A DNA stretch of 64,000 bases from NCBI RefSeq assembly GCF_002777855.1, contig NZ_MEIK01000029.1, forward strand, positions 186,001 through 250,000, given 5' to 3'. A program made the position numbers and the translations under genes. This DNA comes from Snodgrassella alvi (GTDB lineage Bacteria; Pseudomonadota; Gammaproteobacteria; Burkholderiales; Neisseriaceae). The stretch's first letter is position 1; every line of letters starts with the position of its first letter. The notes below the pieces were generated by a model. That model saw nothing but the letters and a program-made list of their open reading frames with translations, had not been told where the DNA came from and did not search any database. Positions 30,947-41,851 of the stretch are shown piece by piece.

Positions 30947-31192
30947 ATGAGTGAAGCACCCAAAGTAAGTATCGCTCAATGTATAGAGGTCAATGTAAGG
31001 CAATATTTTGCAGATCTGGATGGAGAAACACCTTGTGCTGTTTATGATATGGTGTTGCAGCAGATGGAATTACCATTGTTGCGTTGTGTGATGGATGTTT
31101 GTGAACACAACCAGACTCGCGCTGCACAAATTCTAGGTCTCAATCGCAATACTTTGCGAAAAAAATTAATGCAGTATCATTTGCTGGACTGA
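30947..31192 (+). CDS. fis: DNA-binding protein Fis
   Basis: An 81-residue nucleoid protein, shorter at the N-terminus than the 98-residue enterobacterial Fis, as is usual in Neisseriaceae. The C-terminal helix-turn-helix is clear: NQTRAAQILGLNRNTLRKKL. It bends DNA and activates rRNA and tRNA promoters through RNA polymerase alpha. Cotranscribed with dusB. ACGAGGATAATATA supplies the ribosome binding site. Confidence 0.93.
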   Translation: MSEAPKVSIAQCIEVNVRQYFADLDGETPCAVYDMVLQQMELPLLRCVMDVCEHNQTRAAQILGLNRNTLRKKLMQYHLLD

Positions 31193-31224
31193 GGCAGTTT
31201 TAACTGAATACTAAGGGAGATGTT

Positions 31225-32799
31225 ATGGTGGGAATCAAACGGGCACTGATAAGTGTGTCTGATAAAACTGGTGTGGTTGATTTTGCGCGTCAGTTAGTAC
31301 AACTGGGCGTTGAATTACTGTCAACTGGAGGAACTGCCAGTCTATTGGCCAAAGAAAATATAGCGGTGACTGAAGTAGCAGACCATACTGGATTTCCGGA
31401 AATGCTGGATGGGCGAGTAAAGACACTACACCCTAAAATCCATGGTGGTATTCTGGCACGGCGTGATAATGCTAAACACATGAATCAGCTTGCAGCACAA
31501 GCTATCGGAACCATAGATCTTGTATGTGTAAACCTGTACCCTTTTGCTGCAACTGTTGCGAAGCAGGATTGTACATTGGAAGACGCTATCGAAAATATCG
31601 ATATCGGCGGTCCTGCAATGGTTCGCTCTGCCGCCAAAAACTGGCGTGATGTGGCTATTGTAACTGATAGTAATGATTATGCTGCTATAATCGATGAAAT
31701 CAGAAAGCAAAGTGACCTGTCTGAGCAAACCCGATTTAATCTAGCACGCAAAGCTTTTGCGCATACAGCTCAATATGATGGCATGATTGCCAATTATCTG
31801 ACACGCATTGACGATAAGAATTTATCTGGAATACCAGATTTACAAACCTTTTCCCAGCAATATAACCAAAGCTGGCTGAAAATTCAGGATTTACGCTATG
31901 GCGAAAATCCACATCAGCAGGCTGCCTTTTACCGAGAGTTGCAGCCTGCTGAAGGCAGTCTCGCTAAATATCAGCAATTGCAGGGAAAAGAATTATCTTA
32001 CAACAATATTGCGGACGCCGATGCAGCATGGGAAACAGTCAAATCTTTTACTCAGCCGGCCTGTGTTATTGTCAAACATGCTAATCCTTGTGGCGTTGCC
32101 ATAGCCAGTGACACTCTAACTGCTTACCAATTAGCGCTGGCGACCGATACAACCAGTGCATTTGGAGGAATTATTGCCTTCAATCGTGAAGTAGATGCGG
32201 CCACTGTAGAAGCCGTAACCGGTCAGTTCCTAGAAGTTTTATTGGCTCCTGCTTTCACAGACGAAGCCAAAGTCATCATAGCGGCCAAAAAGAATGTCCG
32301 AGTACTGGAAATTCCTTTGTCTGCCGGAGCAAATCAGTTTGAATTAAAACGTGTGGGTGGTGGTCTGCTGGTGCAGACACCTGACAGGCATTATATCGAT
32401 GCAGGTGATTTAAAGGTCGTAACAGCAAGAGTACCCAGCGAACAGGAAATTAAAGACTTACTATTTGTATGGAATGTAGCTAAGTATGTGAAATCTAATG
32501 CTATTGTATTTGGTAAAAACGGGCAGACGTATGGTATCGGCGCAGGACAAATGAGCCGTGTCGATTCCACGCGAATTGCTGCGCGAAAAGCACAGGATGC
32601 TGGCTTCGAATTAAACGGTGCCTGTGCCGCTTCAGATGCTTTTTTTCCATTTAGAGACGGTGTGGATGTGATTGCTGCACAAGGTATCAAAGCCATTATC
32701 CAGCCCGGTGGTTCTGTTCGCGATGAAGAAGTAATAGCTGCTGCCAATGAACATGGAATTGCCATGGTGGTCACAGGTGTGCGCCACTTCCGCCATTAA
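31225..32799 (+). CDS. purH: Bifunctional purine biosynthesis protein PurH
   Basis: A 524-residue two-domain enzyme for the last two steps of IMP synthesis. The IMP cyclohydrolase domain (about 1-195) has [25 protein letters not shown] and [16 protein letters not shown]; the AICAR transformylase domain (about 200-524) has [27 protein letters not shown] and the C-terminal [29 protein letters not shown] is the ribosome binding site. Confidence 0.96.
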   Translation: MVGIKRALISVSDKTGVVDFARQLVQLGVELLSTGGTASLLAKENIAVTEVADHTGFPEMLDGRVKTLHPKIHGGILARRDNAKHMNQLAAQAIGTIDLVCVNLYPFAATVAKQDCTLEDAIENIDIGGPAMVRSAAKNWRDVAIVTDSNDYAAIIDEIRKQSDLSEQTRFNLARKAFAHTAQYDGMIANYLTRIDDKNLSGIPDLQTFSQQYNQSWLKIQDLRYGENPHQQAAFYRELQPAEGSLAKYQQLQGKELSYNNIADADAAWETVKSFTQPACVIVKHANPCGVAIASDTLTAYQLALATDTTSAFGGIIAFNREVDAATVEAVTGQFLEVLLAPAFTDEAKVIIAAKKNVRVLEIPLSAGANQFELKRVGGGLLVQTPDRHYIDAGDLKVVTARVPSEQEIKDLLFVWNVAKYVKSNAIVFGKNGQTYGIGAGQMSRVDSTRIAARKAQDAGFELNGACAASDAFFPFRDGVDVIAAQGIKAIIQPGGSVRDEEVIAAANEHGIAMVVTGVRHFRH

Positions 32800-32874
32800 T
32801 TTTTTCCATGGCTTTGATACAAAAGCTACTATTTTTGTTTATCTTCTGACCAAAAATTGTAATTAAGCTAATTT

Positions 32875-33681
32875 ATGGAACTGCTTACTTATTTATTAAT
32901 AGGTGCTGTAGCAGGCTTCGCTGCTGGACTGTTTGGCGTTGGGGGTGGTTTGATTGTTGTACCTATTCTGTATATCGTCTTTATGCATGCAGGTTATGGT
33001 GAAGCGGTCACGATGCATCTGGCGCTGGGTACTTCTCTAGCAACCATCATGGTTACTTCTATTAGTTCCATGCTGGCGCATAACAAAAATCATGCAGTAA
33101 TCTGGCCAGTTGTTGGGCGTTTAACACCTGGTCTTGTATTGGGTTCGTTTGGCGGTGCAGCCATCGCAGATGCATTATCAGGAGAAAAGCTTCAACTGGT
33201 TATTGGTATTTTTACCCTTATGGTTGGTATCAATATGTTTCGCACCGCCTGCAGTCAACAAAATTTACAGCAAACTCAGTTGGTTAATTCTCGCTGGCAC
33301 TGGTTGGCAGGTGTAATCATCGGTATTGCGTCAGCTTTGTTTGGTATTGGCGGAGGCAGTCTAACTGTACCTTATCTAAATCGAAGCGGACTAGCTATGC
33401 AGCAAGCTATAGGTACTTCTGCCGCATGTGGTCTACCAATTGCGCTTGCAGGTGCCATAGGCTTTATGTTTTTTGGTGCCCATGAACAAATTCATATTGA
33501 ACATACTATAGGATATGTTCATATTTATGCGTTTATTGGCATCAGTTTCATAAGTTTTATCACAGCCAGACAGGGTGCTAAAGTGGCGCATTATCTTTCA
33601 CCTAGAAAGCTGAAAAAATGTTTTGCTTGTCTGCTGCTCTTCATGAGCCTGTATTTTTTAAGCAAAGCTGTATTGTTATAA
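32875..33681 (+). CDS. TauE/SafE family permease
   Basis: A 268-residue membrane protein with two internal repeats, each starting with a GLFGVGGGLIVVP-type motif (residues about 18-30) and its second copy SALFGIGGGSLTVPYL (about 158-173). About eight membrane segments. The family exports or imports sulfite, sulfoacetate or similar anions; the substrate is not predictable. The adjacent hydrolase gene, 18 bases downstream, suggests a two-gene unit, perhaps in sulfur metabolism, which is inference. Confidence 0.85.
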   Translation: MELLTYLLIGAVAGFAAGLFGVGGGLIVVPILYIVFMHAGYGEAVTMHLALGTSLATIMVTSISSMLAHNKNHAVIWPVVGRLTPGLVLGSFGGAAIADALSGEKLQLVIGIFTLMVGINMFRTACSQQNLQQTQLVNSRWHWLAGVIIGIASALFGIGGGSLTVPYLNRSGLAMQQAIGTSAACGLPIALAGAIGFMFFGAHEQIHIEHTIGYVHIYAFIGISFISFITARQGAKVAHYLSPRKLKKCFACLLLFMSLYFLSKAVLL

Positions 33682-33699
33682 CTGATAAGCGAGGTAAAA

Positions 33700-34335
33700 A
33701 TGGCTTTAAACGTGCAGATCTTACCCGTAACACCATTTCAACAGAATGCTGCATTATTATGGGATGATGTCAGCAAAGAAGCTGTATTAACAGATGTAGG
33801 TGGTGAAGCTGAACGCTTACTGGAGGCAGTTGAAACACATCAGCTGAACTTAAAAGCTATTTGGTTAACACATGGGCACCTTGACCATGCAAGCGGCGTA
33901 GAAGAATTAACTACCTTACAGCCGGTACCCGTTTTGGGGCCGCATCAAGCTGACAACTACTGGTTGCAGGCGTTGCCAGATGTGACTGCCAGTTATGGTT
34001 TTCCCATTAGTCAGCCATTTATACCAACACGCTGGTTAAAGGAAGGAGAAGCATTAAAAGTAGGTGAGCATACATTTATCGTTTTTCACATACCAGGCCA
34101 CACTCCAGGCCATGTTGTATTTTACAGTCAGGCTAATAAGTTGCTGATAGCTGGTGATGTGTTATTTCGAGAATCTATCGGCCGTACAGATTTCCCTGGT
34201 GGTAATCATTCTGATCTAATCCGCGGTATTCAGGAAAAGCTATTATCTTTGCCTGATGATACCCGCGTATTACCAGGCCATGGCCCCATGACTACCATAG
34301 GTCACGAAAAGCAGCATAATCCATTTTTGCATTAA
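33700..34335 (+). CDS. Metallo-beta-lactamase-fold hydrolase (YcbL/glyoxalase II-like)
   Basis: A 211-residue metal hydrolase. The zinc motif THGHLDHASG is at about residues 58-67, followed by HIPGHTPGHVVFY, AGDVLFRESIGRTDFPGG and LPGHGPMTTIGHE. It resembles the short YcbL-type proteins and lacks the extra C-terminal domain of classical glyoxalase II. Hydrolysis of a glutathione thioester is plausible. Eighteen bases after the TauE/SafE gene. Confidence 0.85.
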   Translation: MALNVQILPVTPFQQNAALLWDDVSKEAVLTDVGGEAERLLEAVETHQLNLKAIWLTHGHLDHASGVEELTTLQPVPVLGPHQADNYWLQALPDVTASYGFPISQPFIPTRWLKEGEALKVGEHTFIVFHIPGHTPGHVVFYSQANKLLIAGDVLFRESIGRTDFPGGNHSDLIRGIQEKLLSLPDDTRVLPGHGPMTTIGHEKQHNPFLH

Positions 34336-34485
34336 TCTAACCAGCAGCCGTATTTTCTAATGAATTTATAATTTAGACAAAGTTTTTTCGCAAATAATAT
34401 ATAGAAATTTGGGTGAAAAACACTATCTATATGATATTAAATTGCTGCCGAATGAACTTTTTATCAAAATAAATCTTAGTTATGC

Positions 34486-35772
34486 TTAAATGCCTGTTAC
34501 TTTTTTATTCCATGGTGCGACCTTCAACAACAGCAACATTCCTGGAATGGCCAGAAAAAAGCATAACCAGAAAAAGCTCACATAACCTAGCCAGTTTATC
34601 AAATATCCAGTAGTAGCATTAATCAATGTTCTAGGCACAGCTGCCAGACTAGTAAACAGTGCTAGTTGAGTAGCAGTATAAGCAGGATTAGTTTCTTTGG
34701 CCATGTAGGCTACAAATGCTGCCGTACCCAAACCTACACCAATAGCTTCAAATCCTATAACCAAAGCTAAAGTAAAAAGCTCTTTAGAACCAATATGGAT
34801 AAAAGGTCCCTGACTGGCCAGCCAGGCAAATCCTAGGATAGAAAAAACCTGAACTAGACCGAATAACCATAGCGCCCGATTTATACCCAGCTTAATCATC
34901 CATATACCGCCAAGAATTCCGGCGATAATTGTTGGCCATAAGCCAGCATTTTTGGCTATCAGACCAATATCCATCTTACTAAAACCCATATCCATATAAA
35001 ATGGTGTGGCCAGAGCGGTAGCCATACTGTCACCAAGCTTGTACAAAAAGATAAAAAACAGTACTAGTAAAGCACTTTTAACACCTTTTCGTGCAAAAAA
35101 TTCTTTAAAAGGCTCAACTACAGTTTCTTTAAAAGTTTTGGGTACAGTTATCGGTAAAGTGGGTTCGTGAGCTAAAAATAAAGTCATAAATATACCCGGC
35201 AACATAAATAACGCAGTAATAGCAAATACTGTCGGCCAAGGATAGATATCTGCCAGAATAAGAGACACAGAGCCGGGTACAAGAGCCGCAATACGATAAG
35301 CATTTACATGGATTGCATTGCCCAGTCCTAGTTCACTATCAGGTAATATTTCTCGCCGGAATGCATCCAATACAATATCCTGACTGGCCGCAAAAAAAGC
35401 CACAAACAGAGATAAAATTTTAATGAGATTCATATTTTGCTGAGGACTGAGCAGCATATAACCGAGAATAGACAACAATAAAGCTGACTGTGTGACAAAC
35501 ATCCATCCACGCCGTCTTCCTAACCATGGAAATTGCACAGCATCCATTAGAGGGGACCATAAAAATTTCCATGTGAATGGCAGACCAATAATAGAAAACA
35601 ATCCTATAGTCTTTAAATCCACACCTTCATTACGCAGCCAAGCAGGAACAAGATTTATCAGAAAGTACAGTGGCAAACCTGAACTGAAACCTGTAAACAC
35701 ACAGATCAGCATATGCTGACTAAAAATTCGCTGCCAGATAGATGGAGGCGATTGATGAGCGTTCTGAGTCAT
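34486..35772 (-). CDS. ampG: AmpG-like muropeptide permease
   Basis: A 428-residue major facilitator with about 12 membrane segments that would import GlcNAc-anhydroMurNAc peptides for cell-wall recycling. LICVFTGFSSGLPLYFLINL at the N-terminus, with GLFSIIGLPFTWKFLWSPLMD and the AASQDIVLDAFRREIL segment, is typical of AmpG. The longest frame opens with TTG at 35793; the ATG at 35772 (MTQNAHQSPPSIWQR) is the likelier start. The gene is monocistronic by position. Confidence 0.88.
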   Translation of the reverse strand: MTQNAHQSPPSIWQRIFSQHMLICVFTGFSSGLPLYFLINLVPAWLRNEGVDLKTIGLFSIIGLPFTWKFLWSPLMDAVQFPWLGRRRGWMFVTQSALLLSILGYMLLSPQQNMNLIKILSLFVAFFAASQDIVLDAFRREILPDSELGLGNAIHVNAYRIAALVPGSVSLILADIYPWPTVFAITALFMLPGIFMTLFLAHEPTLPITVPKTFKETVVEPFKEFFARKGVKSALLVLFFIFLYKLGDSMATALATPFYMDMGFSKMDIGLIAKNAGLWPTIIAGILGGIWMIKLGINRALWLFGLVQVFSILGFAWLASQGPFIHIGSKELFTLALVIGFEAIGVGLGTAAFVAYMAKETNPAYTATQLALFTSLAAVPRTLINATTGYLINWLGYVSFFWLCFFLAIPGMLLLLKVAPWNKKVTGI

Positions 35773-35989
35773 ACAGCAATAATCCAACAGCAAATTACAT
35801 ATGTCTAAGAAAATGCATAAATCCGAATTATTTATGCAGAAGTATAAGTTTACTTAGCCAGCAAGCTGACAATTAAACGCTATTGTACGCCAGATTTAAA
35901 CAAGCCAAAGGTTGCAATAAAAGCTTAATTTAGCTGTAAGCCAACATTATTCATGTATAGAAAAATTCATGAAATTAGGCAACACAAGA

Positions 35990-37585
35990 TCATTCTGAGG
36001 GAGAGTCTGAGGTAGCAAGAAGTAGCTCATCTTCATCTTCCTCTCCTTTTTGATAATATTCAGGCAAATTTTTACTGCTTTGTATCCCCAGCTGACGCAG
36101 CTTTTGCGCTCTGTTCACTAGGTTACCACGCCCGTTAACCAATTGCCCCATAGCTTTCTGAAATTGTCCTTGAGCCTGATCCAGATTTTTTCCAACACCT
36201 TCGAGAGTGTTCACAAAGCCAACAAATTTGTCATACAACTTACCGCCTTCTTTTGCAATAGTAAGCGCATTCTGATTTTGCTGTTCACTACGCCAGATAT
36301 GAGCAATAGTACGTAATGTTGCCAGTAAAGTGCTGGGCCCAACCAGCATAATCCGCTTTTGGAAACAGTCATCGAACAATTGATTATCCTGCTGTAGCGC
36401 GAGTAGATATGCCGGCTCAACCGGAATAAACATAAACACAAAATCGAGTGTATTTAGCCCATCAATTTCATCATAACATTTAGACGAGAGTTCTTTAATA
36501 TGATGACGCACAGACTGAATATGTGCAGCTAGCGCTTTCTCCGCACTGGCTGCATCTGTTGCCTGAGTATAACGGACATAAGCTGTCAGTGAAGTTTTAG
36601 CATCAATAACAATCTGTTTATTCTCAGGTAAATTTACCAACACATCCGGCTGCAAACGACGCTGACGACCAAACTCATCAATAATCGTATTAGACGCCTG
36701 TAGAACGTACTCACGTCCTTTTTGAAGACCAGAATTTTCCAATACCTTTTCCAGAATCATCTCGCCCCAGTTACCCTGATTTTTATTCTGAGTACCGGCT
36801 AAAGCATCGGTAAGCGCTTTAGCATCACAATGCAGTTGAGCATTAAGCTGCTGCAGGTGTTTTAGTTCATTTTCTAGCGTTGTACGTTCTTTTGCCTCTT
36901 TTTCATAAGTATGCTGAACCAGTTGACTAAATCCCTGCATACGCTCATGTAAAGGATTCAGCAACAGACTAAGACTAGCCTGATTCTGCTCACTAAAACG
37001 TTTACTTTTTTCTTCCAGAATATCATTAGCTAATGACTTAAATTGATTGCTGAGGCTATTACGCGCTTCGTTTAATAAAGCCAGCTTCTCCTCAAAGGCT
37101 TCGCGTTCAAGCTTAAGTTGCGTGTTAAGACGACTGTTTTCAATTTGTATATGATTTAATTTTTCCGCAGCATTTATATACTTTTGTTCACGAATATGCC
37201 AGTCCTCAGAACGCAGTTGCCAGTCCTGTAACTGCTGTTCTGCTGCAGCCAGATCGATGGCGGCAGACCGCAGTTGTTCACATTCTGATTGAAATGCTTC
37301 CTGTGCAGTAGTTAACTGAACATTTACTGCTTCTGCAGCACTCAAGCGTTTGTATACAACTTGTAATTCTTGACGACACCGAATCAATTCTTCATCATTG
37401 ATCTGTTTATTTTGCTTAAGATAATTAACTTCTGTTTGTACACGAATCAACTCATTCAAGGCTTCTGATAACTGCTTCTTTACGGACTGATGTTCTTGTA
37501 ATGATTTGTGTCGATATGTTAAATATATAATTATTGCAACAATGAGAATTGAAACAATCCAAATAAAAGTAAAAACAGTCTTCAT
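35990..37585 (-). CDS. rmuC: DNA recombination protein RmuC
   Basis: A 531-residue RmuC-family protein. Residues about 4-23 are a membrane anchor, about 30-230 form a long coiled coil, and about 270-450 form the RmuC domain with NQGNWGEMILEKVLENSGLQ, LQPDVLVNLPENKQIVIDAK and the conserved KTSL. The family is linked to restriction-like nuclease folds and limits inversions at short inverted repeats in E. coli. The tail is acidic (EEDEDELLLA). It marks the left border of the surface-glycan region. Confidence 0.92.
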   Translation of the reverse strand: MKTVFTFIWIVSILIVAIIIYLTYRHKSLQEHQSVKKQLSEALNELIRVQTEVNYLKQNKQINDEELIRCRQELQVVYKRLSAAEAVNVQLTTAQEAFQSECEQLRSAAIDLAAAEQQLQDWQLRSEDWHIREQKYINAAEKLNHIQIENSRLNTQLKLEREAFEEKLALLNEARNSLSNQFKSLANDILEEKSKRFSEQNQASLSLLLNPLHERMQGFSQLVQHTYEKEAKERTTLENELKHLQQLNAQLHCDAKALTDALAGTQNKNQGNWGEMILEKVLENSGLQKGREYVLQASNTIIDEFGRQRRLQPDVLVNLPENKQIVIDAKTSLTAYVRYTQATDAASAEKALAAHIQSVRHHIKELSSKCYDEIDGLNTLDFVFMFIPVEPAYLLALQQDNQLFDDCFQKRIMLVGPSTLLATLRTIAHIWRSEQQNQNALTIAKEGGKLYDKFVGFVNTLEGVGKNLDQAQGQFQKAMGQLVNGRGNLVNRAQKLRQLGIQSSKNLPEYYQKGEEDEDELLLATSDSPSE

Positions 37586-37720
37586 GATAAAATAAACCGT
37601 AAAATCGATTTAACGAAGGTAACAGGATGGGATCATGGCAGTAACTATACAAGAATTAATAAATAGAATTATATTTAAAAATATAAATTAAATTGATTTA
37701 TAAATTATCTTTTTAAGATT

Positions 37721-38290
37721 TTAGCTATAACAATTTTTAAGATGGGCAAAATCATGAGCCTGAGCATCTTTATGTGAATAACTGACTACCATATCAGAAC
37801 TGATAGGCCATGAAATGGCTAGTTCAGGATCATTCCAGCGAAGATTACGCTCACATTCTTTAAAATAAAAATCAGTTGTTTTATAAAGAAACTGAGTATC
37901 ATCCTCAAGAGCTAAAAATCCATGTGCAAAACCTGCAGGAATCCAAAACTGTCGATGGTTGACAGCCGATAGTTCTACTCCATACCACTGCCCAAATGTT
38001 ATAGAATCAGGTCGAATGTCAACAGCTACATCCCAAGCCCTGCCTTGGACTACACGAACTAATTTTCCTTGTTCGTGTGGTGAAATTTGATAATGTAGAC
38101 CCCTAATAATACCTTTATGGGACAAAGAATGATTGTCTTGAACAAATTCAGGACTATGTAGATGACGTTTATTTAAAGCTTCTTCAAACAGTTGTTGATT
38201 AAAGCTTTCCATAAACCAGCCTCGTTCGTCCTCGAAAATGTGAGGCTCAATTATTAATAAATCTTTGATAGGAGTGTCAATTATATTCAT
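37721..38290 (-). CDS. rfbC: dTDP-4-dehydrorhamnose 3,5-epimerase
   Basis: A 189-residue RmlC-type cupin that epimerises dTDP-4-keto-6-deoxyglucose at C3 and C5. The catalytic histidine region IIRGLHYQ, followed by GKLVRVVQGRAWDVAVDIR, FWIPAGFAHGFLALED and CERNLRWNDP, is canonical. The extended frame to 38296 starts with TTG; the ATG at 38290 is preferred. It lies directly after rfbA on the minus strand, six bases apart, so the pair is an operon. Confidence 0.94.
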   Translation of the reverse strand: MNIIDTPIKDLLIIEPHIFEDERGWFMESFNQQLFEEALNKRHLHSPEFVQDNHSLSHKGIIRGLHYQISPHEQGKLVRVVQGRAWDVAVDIRPDSITFGQWYGVELSAVNHRQFWIPAGFAHGFLALEDDTQFLYKTTDFYFKECERNLRWNDPELAISWPISSDMVVSYSHKDAQAHDFAHLKNCYS

Positions 38291-38296
38291 AATCAA

Positions 38297-39178
38297 TTAT
38301 TTATGATATTCGTTGTATAATTTTAATAAGTATTGTCCATAGCTGGTTTTATTTAAAAATTTCCCACGCTCATATAGTTGTTCAATTGTTATCCATTTGT
38401 TATTGAATGAAATTTCTTCTAAACATGCAATTTTTAAACCCTGCCGTTTTTCAATAGTCTGTACAAATTGGCTGGCATCTATCAAAGAATCATGTGTACC
38501 TGTATCTAACCATGCAAAACCTCTTCCTAACAATTGAACATTTAATTGTTGTTGACTTAAATAAAGATTATTTATATCTGTAATCTCAAATTCGGATCTT
38601 GCTGAAGGACGTATAGTTTTAGCCATTTCAACAACCTGATTATCGTAAAAATATAATCCGGTAACAGCATAATTGGATTTAGGATGGGAAGGCTTTTCTT
38701 CGATTGAAAGTACTTTGCCATTTGCCCCAAATTCTACAACACCAAATCTCTCAGGATCGTTAACATAATAACCAAATATAGTAGCGCCTATAGTCTGATT
38801 ACAAGCAATTTGTAATTGTTGTCCAAAGCTTTGCCCGTAAAATATATTATCTCCTAATACTAAAGCTACGTTTTCTTCTCCGATGAATTCTTCTCCCAAA
38901 ATAAATGCTTGGGCTAAACCATCTGGAGATGGCTGTATTTTATATTCAATTTTAATCCCAATAGAGCTACCATCATGAAAAAGTTTCTGAAAATTTGGTA
39001 AATCCTCTGGAGTAGAAATAATAAGTATTTCATTAATTCCAGCCATCATCAAAATAGATAACGGATAGTAAATCATAGGTTTATCGTAAATCGGTAATAG
39101 CTGTTTTGAAGTTCCTAATGTAATAGGATACAGCCGCGTACCAGATCCTCCAGCAAGAATAATACCTTTCCGTTTCAT
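38297..39178 (-). CDS. rfbA: Glucose-1-phosphate thymidylyltransferase
   Basis: A 293-residue RmlA that makes dTDP-glucose. The start [19 protein letters not shown] is the nucleotide-binding signature; [30 protein letters not shown] and [19 protein letters not shown] follow. Full length. Transcribed with rfbC; a 241-base AT-rich gap separates it from rfbB upstream. Confidence 0.95.
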   Translation of the reverse strand: MKRKGIILAGGSGTRLYPITLGTSKQLLPIYDKPMIYYPLSILMMAGINEILIISTPEDLPNFQKLFHDGSSIGIKIEYKIQPSPDGLAQAFILGEEFIGEENVALVLGDNIFYGQSFGQQLQIACNQTIGATIFGYYVNDPERFGVVEFGANGKVLSIEEKPSHPKSNYAVTGLYFYDNQVVEMAKTIRPSARSEFEITDINNLYLSQQQLNVQLLGRGFAWLDTGTHDSLIDASQFVQTIEKRQGLKIACLEEISFNNKWITIEQLYERGKFLNKTSYGQYLLKLYNEYHK

Positions 39179-39419
39179 GATTTTCTTTCTGGCAAGTCTT
39201 AAGCTAATGTAAAAGGGGAATATTATAACCTAAATGTAAATTTTTCAGATTGATTTTAACTAAGTATATTAATTTCGCATGTGCATTAAAAATTGTTTTA
39301 TAGCGAATTATTTTGTCAAATTAATAAAAAGCAAACCTTATTAAAATTATTTAGGTTGTTAACTAAATTTCAACTTAAAAGTAGTATATAGTCAATAAAT
39401 ACTGTTTTATATATATACT

Positions 39420-40490
39420 TCAAATATTATTATATTGTTTTTTTATCCAATTTTTATATTCGCCAGTCTGTATGTTTTTCACCCATACTGGATTTTCAAT
39501 ATACCATTTAACAGTTTTGGTTAAACCTGAGGTAAAACTTTCTTTTGGTACCCAGCCTAGTTCATTCTTAATCTTACTAGCATCTATTGCATAACGAATG
39601 TCATGTCCAGGCCTATCTTTAACATATGTAATGAGATCTCTATATTTATTAATTCCAATGGGTTTTTTTGGAGCTAATTTTTCAAGTAGATCACATATTT
39701 GGTTAACAACATCGATGTTTCTTTGTTCGTTGTGCCCACCAATATTGTAGCTCTCACCGGTTTTACCTTTTGTCAAAACGGTATAAAGTGCTCTTACATG
39801 ATCATCAACATACAACCAATCTCTTATCTGCTCACCATTACCGTATATTGGTAATAATTTGCCGGATAAAGCATTCAAGATACTAAGCGGTATAAGTTTT
39901 TCTGGAAAATGATAAGGACCATAATTATTAGAGCAATTTGTAAGTATAATGGGCAGACCATACGTGCGGTACCATGCTCGAACAAGGTGGTCTGAACTGG
40001 CTTTACTGGCAGAATATGGTGAGCTAGGTGCATAAGGTGTCATTTCTGTAAAAAAAAGACTACTATCTTTGAGGTCTCCGAATACTTCGTCAGTAGATAT
40101 ATGATGAAAACGAAAAGATAGCCGTTTTTCTTTACTTAATTTTTGCCAATATATACGAGAAGATTCTAGTAAATGGAATGTTCCTATTATATTGGTCTGA
40201 ATAAAATTTGAAGCCCCATTAATTGATCTATCGACATGTGTTTCTGCCGCCAGATTCATTACTGCATCAGGTTGAAAATTATCAAAAATTTTGGCTAGGG
40301 CATAGGAGTCAATAATATCTGCTTGATAAAAATGATATCTTGGATTTCGTGCTATTGACGATAAAGATTCTAAATTTCCTGCATAGGTTAATTTATCTAA
40401 GTTCAAAACCTGATGATTTGTATGTTCGATCAAAAATCTTATTAGGGCGGAACCTATAAAACCAGCTCCGCCTGTAACTAATATATTCAT
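39420..40490 (-). CDS. rfbB: dTDP-glucose 4,6-dehydratase
   Basis: A 356-residue short-chain dehydrogenase/reductase, RmlB, forming dTDP-4-keto-6-deoxyglucose. The NAD site is [28 protein letters not shown] carries the catalytic Thr-Asp-Glu and YSASKASSD the Tyr-x3-Lys. The order rfbB-rfbA-rfbC is present but rfbD (the reductase that makes dTDP-L-rhamnose) is not found in the window. It is visibly AT-rich compared with the housekeeping genes. Confidence 0.95.
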   Translation of the reverse strand: MNILVTGGAGFIGSALIRFLIEHTNHQVLNLDKLTYAGNLESLSSIARNPRYHFYQADIIDSYALAKIFDNFQPDAVMNLAAETHVDRSINGASNFIQTNIIGTFHLLESSRIYWQKLSKEKRLSFRFHHISTDEVFGDLKDSSLFFTEMTPYAPSSPYSASKASSDHLVRAWYRTYGLPIILTNCSNNYGPYHFPEKLIPLSILNALSGKLLPIYGNGEQIRDWLYVDDHVRALYTVLTKGKTGESYNIGGHNEQRNIDVVNQICDLLEKLAPKKPIGINKYRDLITYVKDRPGHDIRYAIDASKIKNELGWVPKESFTSGLTKTVKWYIENPVWVKNIQTGEYKNWIKKQYNNI

Positions 40491-40718
40491 TTCATTCCTA
40501 CAACATTTATTTCAGAAAATCAAAAAAAATTAATTATTTTGAAATGGCTCTCGTAAAAGGGATAACGCTTTATATATACGTATTATAAAATTTTGTACAT
40601 GAGAATGCACTCTATAAATAATGTGTGTTATAGAGGTTTTAATTTTTGGGTATATTTTCACCATCAATTTGATTAAAGTATAATTAAAAGGAAGTATTAA
40701 AGTTTTTGAGGCTACTGG

Positions 40719-41765
40719 ATGGTTAAAAAGCGGATTATTCTTGCTATGCCAAAGCATAATGATATTTTTGCTGAAATAATAAAAAATTTGGAATATTATC
40801 AATTTGATGTTACATTTGTAGATAGCAACCCTAAATATATTAAAAATTTTAGATATAAAAATGTTTTAGATAGAATATTTCATTTAGTACGTAAAATCTT
40901 TTTTAGGGATTATTCATATAAACATTTGCTTAAAGAAAAATTGTTAGTCGATAATACAAAAATGTATTTATCGTCTAAACTATATGATTATGCTTTAATC
41001 ATAAGACCTGATACTTATCCTTTAAAATTGTTGCAACTCATTAAAACAAGGGTTACTAAATCAATGATAGGATATCAGTGGGACGGTTTAACCCGGTTTC
41101 CAGCAGTTTTGGCAACTATTGATTTATTTGATAGTTTTTATGTATTTGATTCTAACGATATCCAAAACAATGATTTTAAGAAATTCCATTTGAGTGGAAT
41201 AACAAATTTTTATTTTGATGTTAACAAACCTGAACCTATTAGTCATACCGGAAAAATTGCTTATTTTGTTGGGTCACATATAGATGAACGGATAAGTGCA
41301 ATTGATAGCTGTGCATTTGAATTAAATAAAAATAATATTCAATTAAAATTCATAATTCCAACAGACGATCCTTGGAAAATTTCTAAATATAAACAAAAAA
41401 ATCTTATTACTTTTGGAGCTAAAAATAAATTAAGCTTTCATGAAAATATATCTAATATTAATTATTCAGATATTTTAGTTGATATAGTTAATCCCATACA
41501 TCATGGTTTATCATTCAGGGTTTTTGAAGCATTATATTATCAAAAAAAATTGATTACAACTAACCCATTCGTTCAATATTATGATTTTTTTCATCCCAAT
41601 AATATAATGATTTGGGAAAAACAAAATTACAATTTTTTATCAGAATTTCTTGCTAAACCGATGGTTATAATTGATTCTGAAATCATACAAAAATATAGTT
41701 TTGGCAATTGGATAAAGAATATTTTAAACCTAGATTCATATCAAAAAATTACCTTACCACAATAA
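40719..41765 (+). CDS. CgeB-like putative glycosyltransferase, paralog A
   Basis: A 348-residue protein, one of three related in the region. Shared landmarks in order: KRIILAMPKHNDIF at the start; YDYALIIRPD; MIGYQWDGLTRFP; FYVFDSNDI; TNFYFD; and a C-terminal block HHGLSFRVFEALYYQKKLITTN, then YDFFHPNNIMIW. The glycine-rich F-E-A block resembles the sugar-nucleotide site of GT-B enzymes such as CgeB-like proteins, so it is probably a glycosyltransferase; donor and acceptor are unknown. It is on the plus strand between minus-strand genes and very AT-rich. Confidence 0.7.
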   Translation: MVKKRIILAMPKHNDIFAEIIKNLEYYQFDVTFVDSNPKYIKNFRYKNVLDRIFHLVRKIFFRDYSYKHLLKEKLLVDNTKMYLSSKLYDYALIIRPDTYPLKLLQLIKTRVTKSMIGYQWDGLTRFPAVLATIDLFDSFYVFDSNDIQNNDFKKFHLSGITNFYFDVNKPEPISHTGKIAYFVGSHIDERISAIDSCAFELNKNNIQLKFIIPTDDPWKISKYKQKNLITFGAKNKLSFHENISNINYSDILVDIVNPIHHGLSFRVFEALYYQKKLITTNPFVQYYDFFHPNNIMIWEKQNYNFLSEFLAKPMVIIDSEIIQKYSFGNWIKNILNLDSYQKITLPQ

Positions 41766-41780
41766 AACTAAATATTATTA

Positions 41781-41817
41781 AAATAGAGTATATTAAAAAA
41801 ATTAACATACTCTATTT
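41781..41817. terminator. Bidirectional terminator between convergent genes
   Basis: AAATAGAGTAT (41781-41791) and ATACTCTATTT (41807-41817) are a perfect 11-bp inverted repeat between the ends of the plus-strand paralog A gene and the minus-strand pyruvyltransferase-like gene. A/T-rich sequence flanks both sides. Confidence 0.65.
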
Positions 41818-41851
41818 ATACTAATGATAAAACAAATTTATTCAGATACTC

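Noticed and set aside
34336-34485. Terminator between the metallo-beta-lactamase-fold gene and ampG
   Set aside because: Only weak, imperfect AT-rich repeats (around 34395-34435) are seen; not enough to call.
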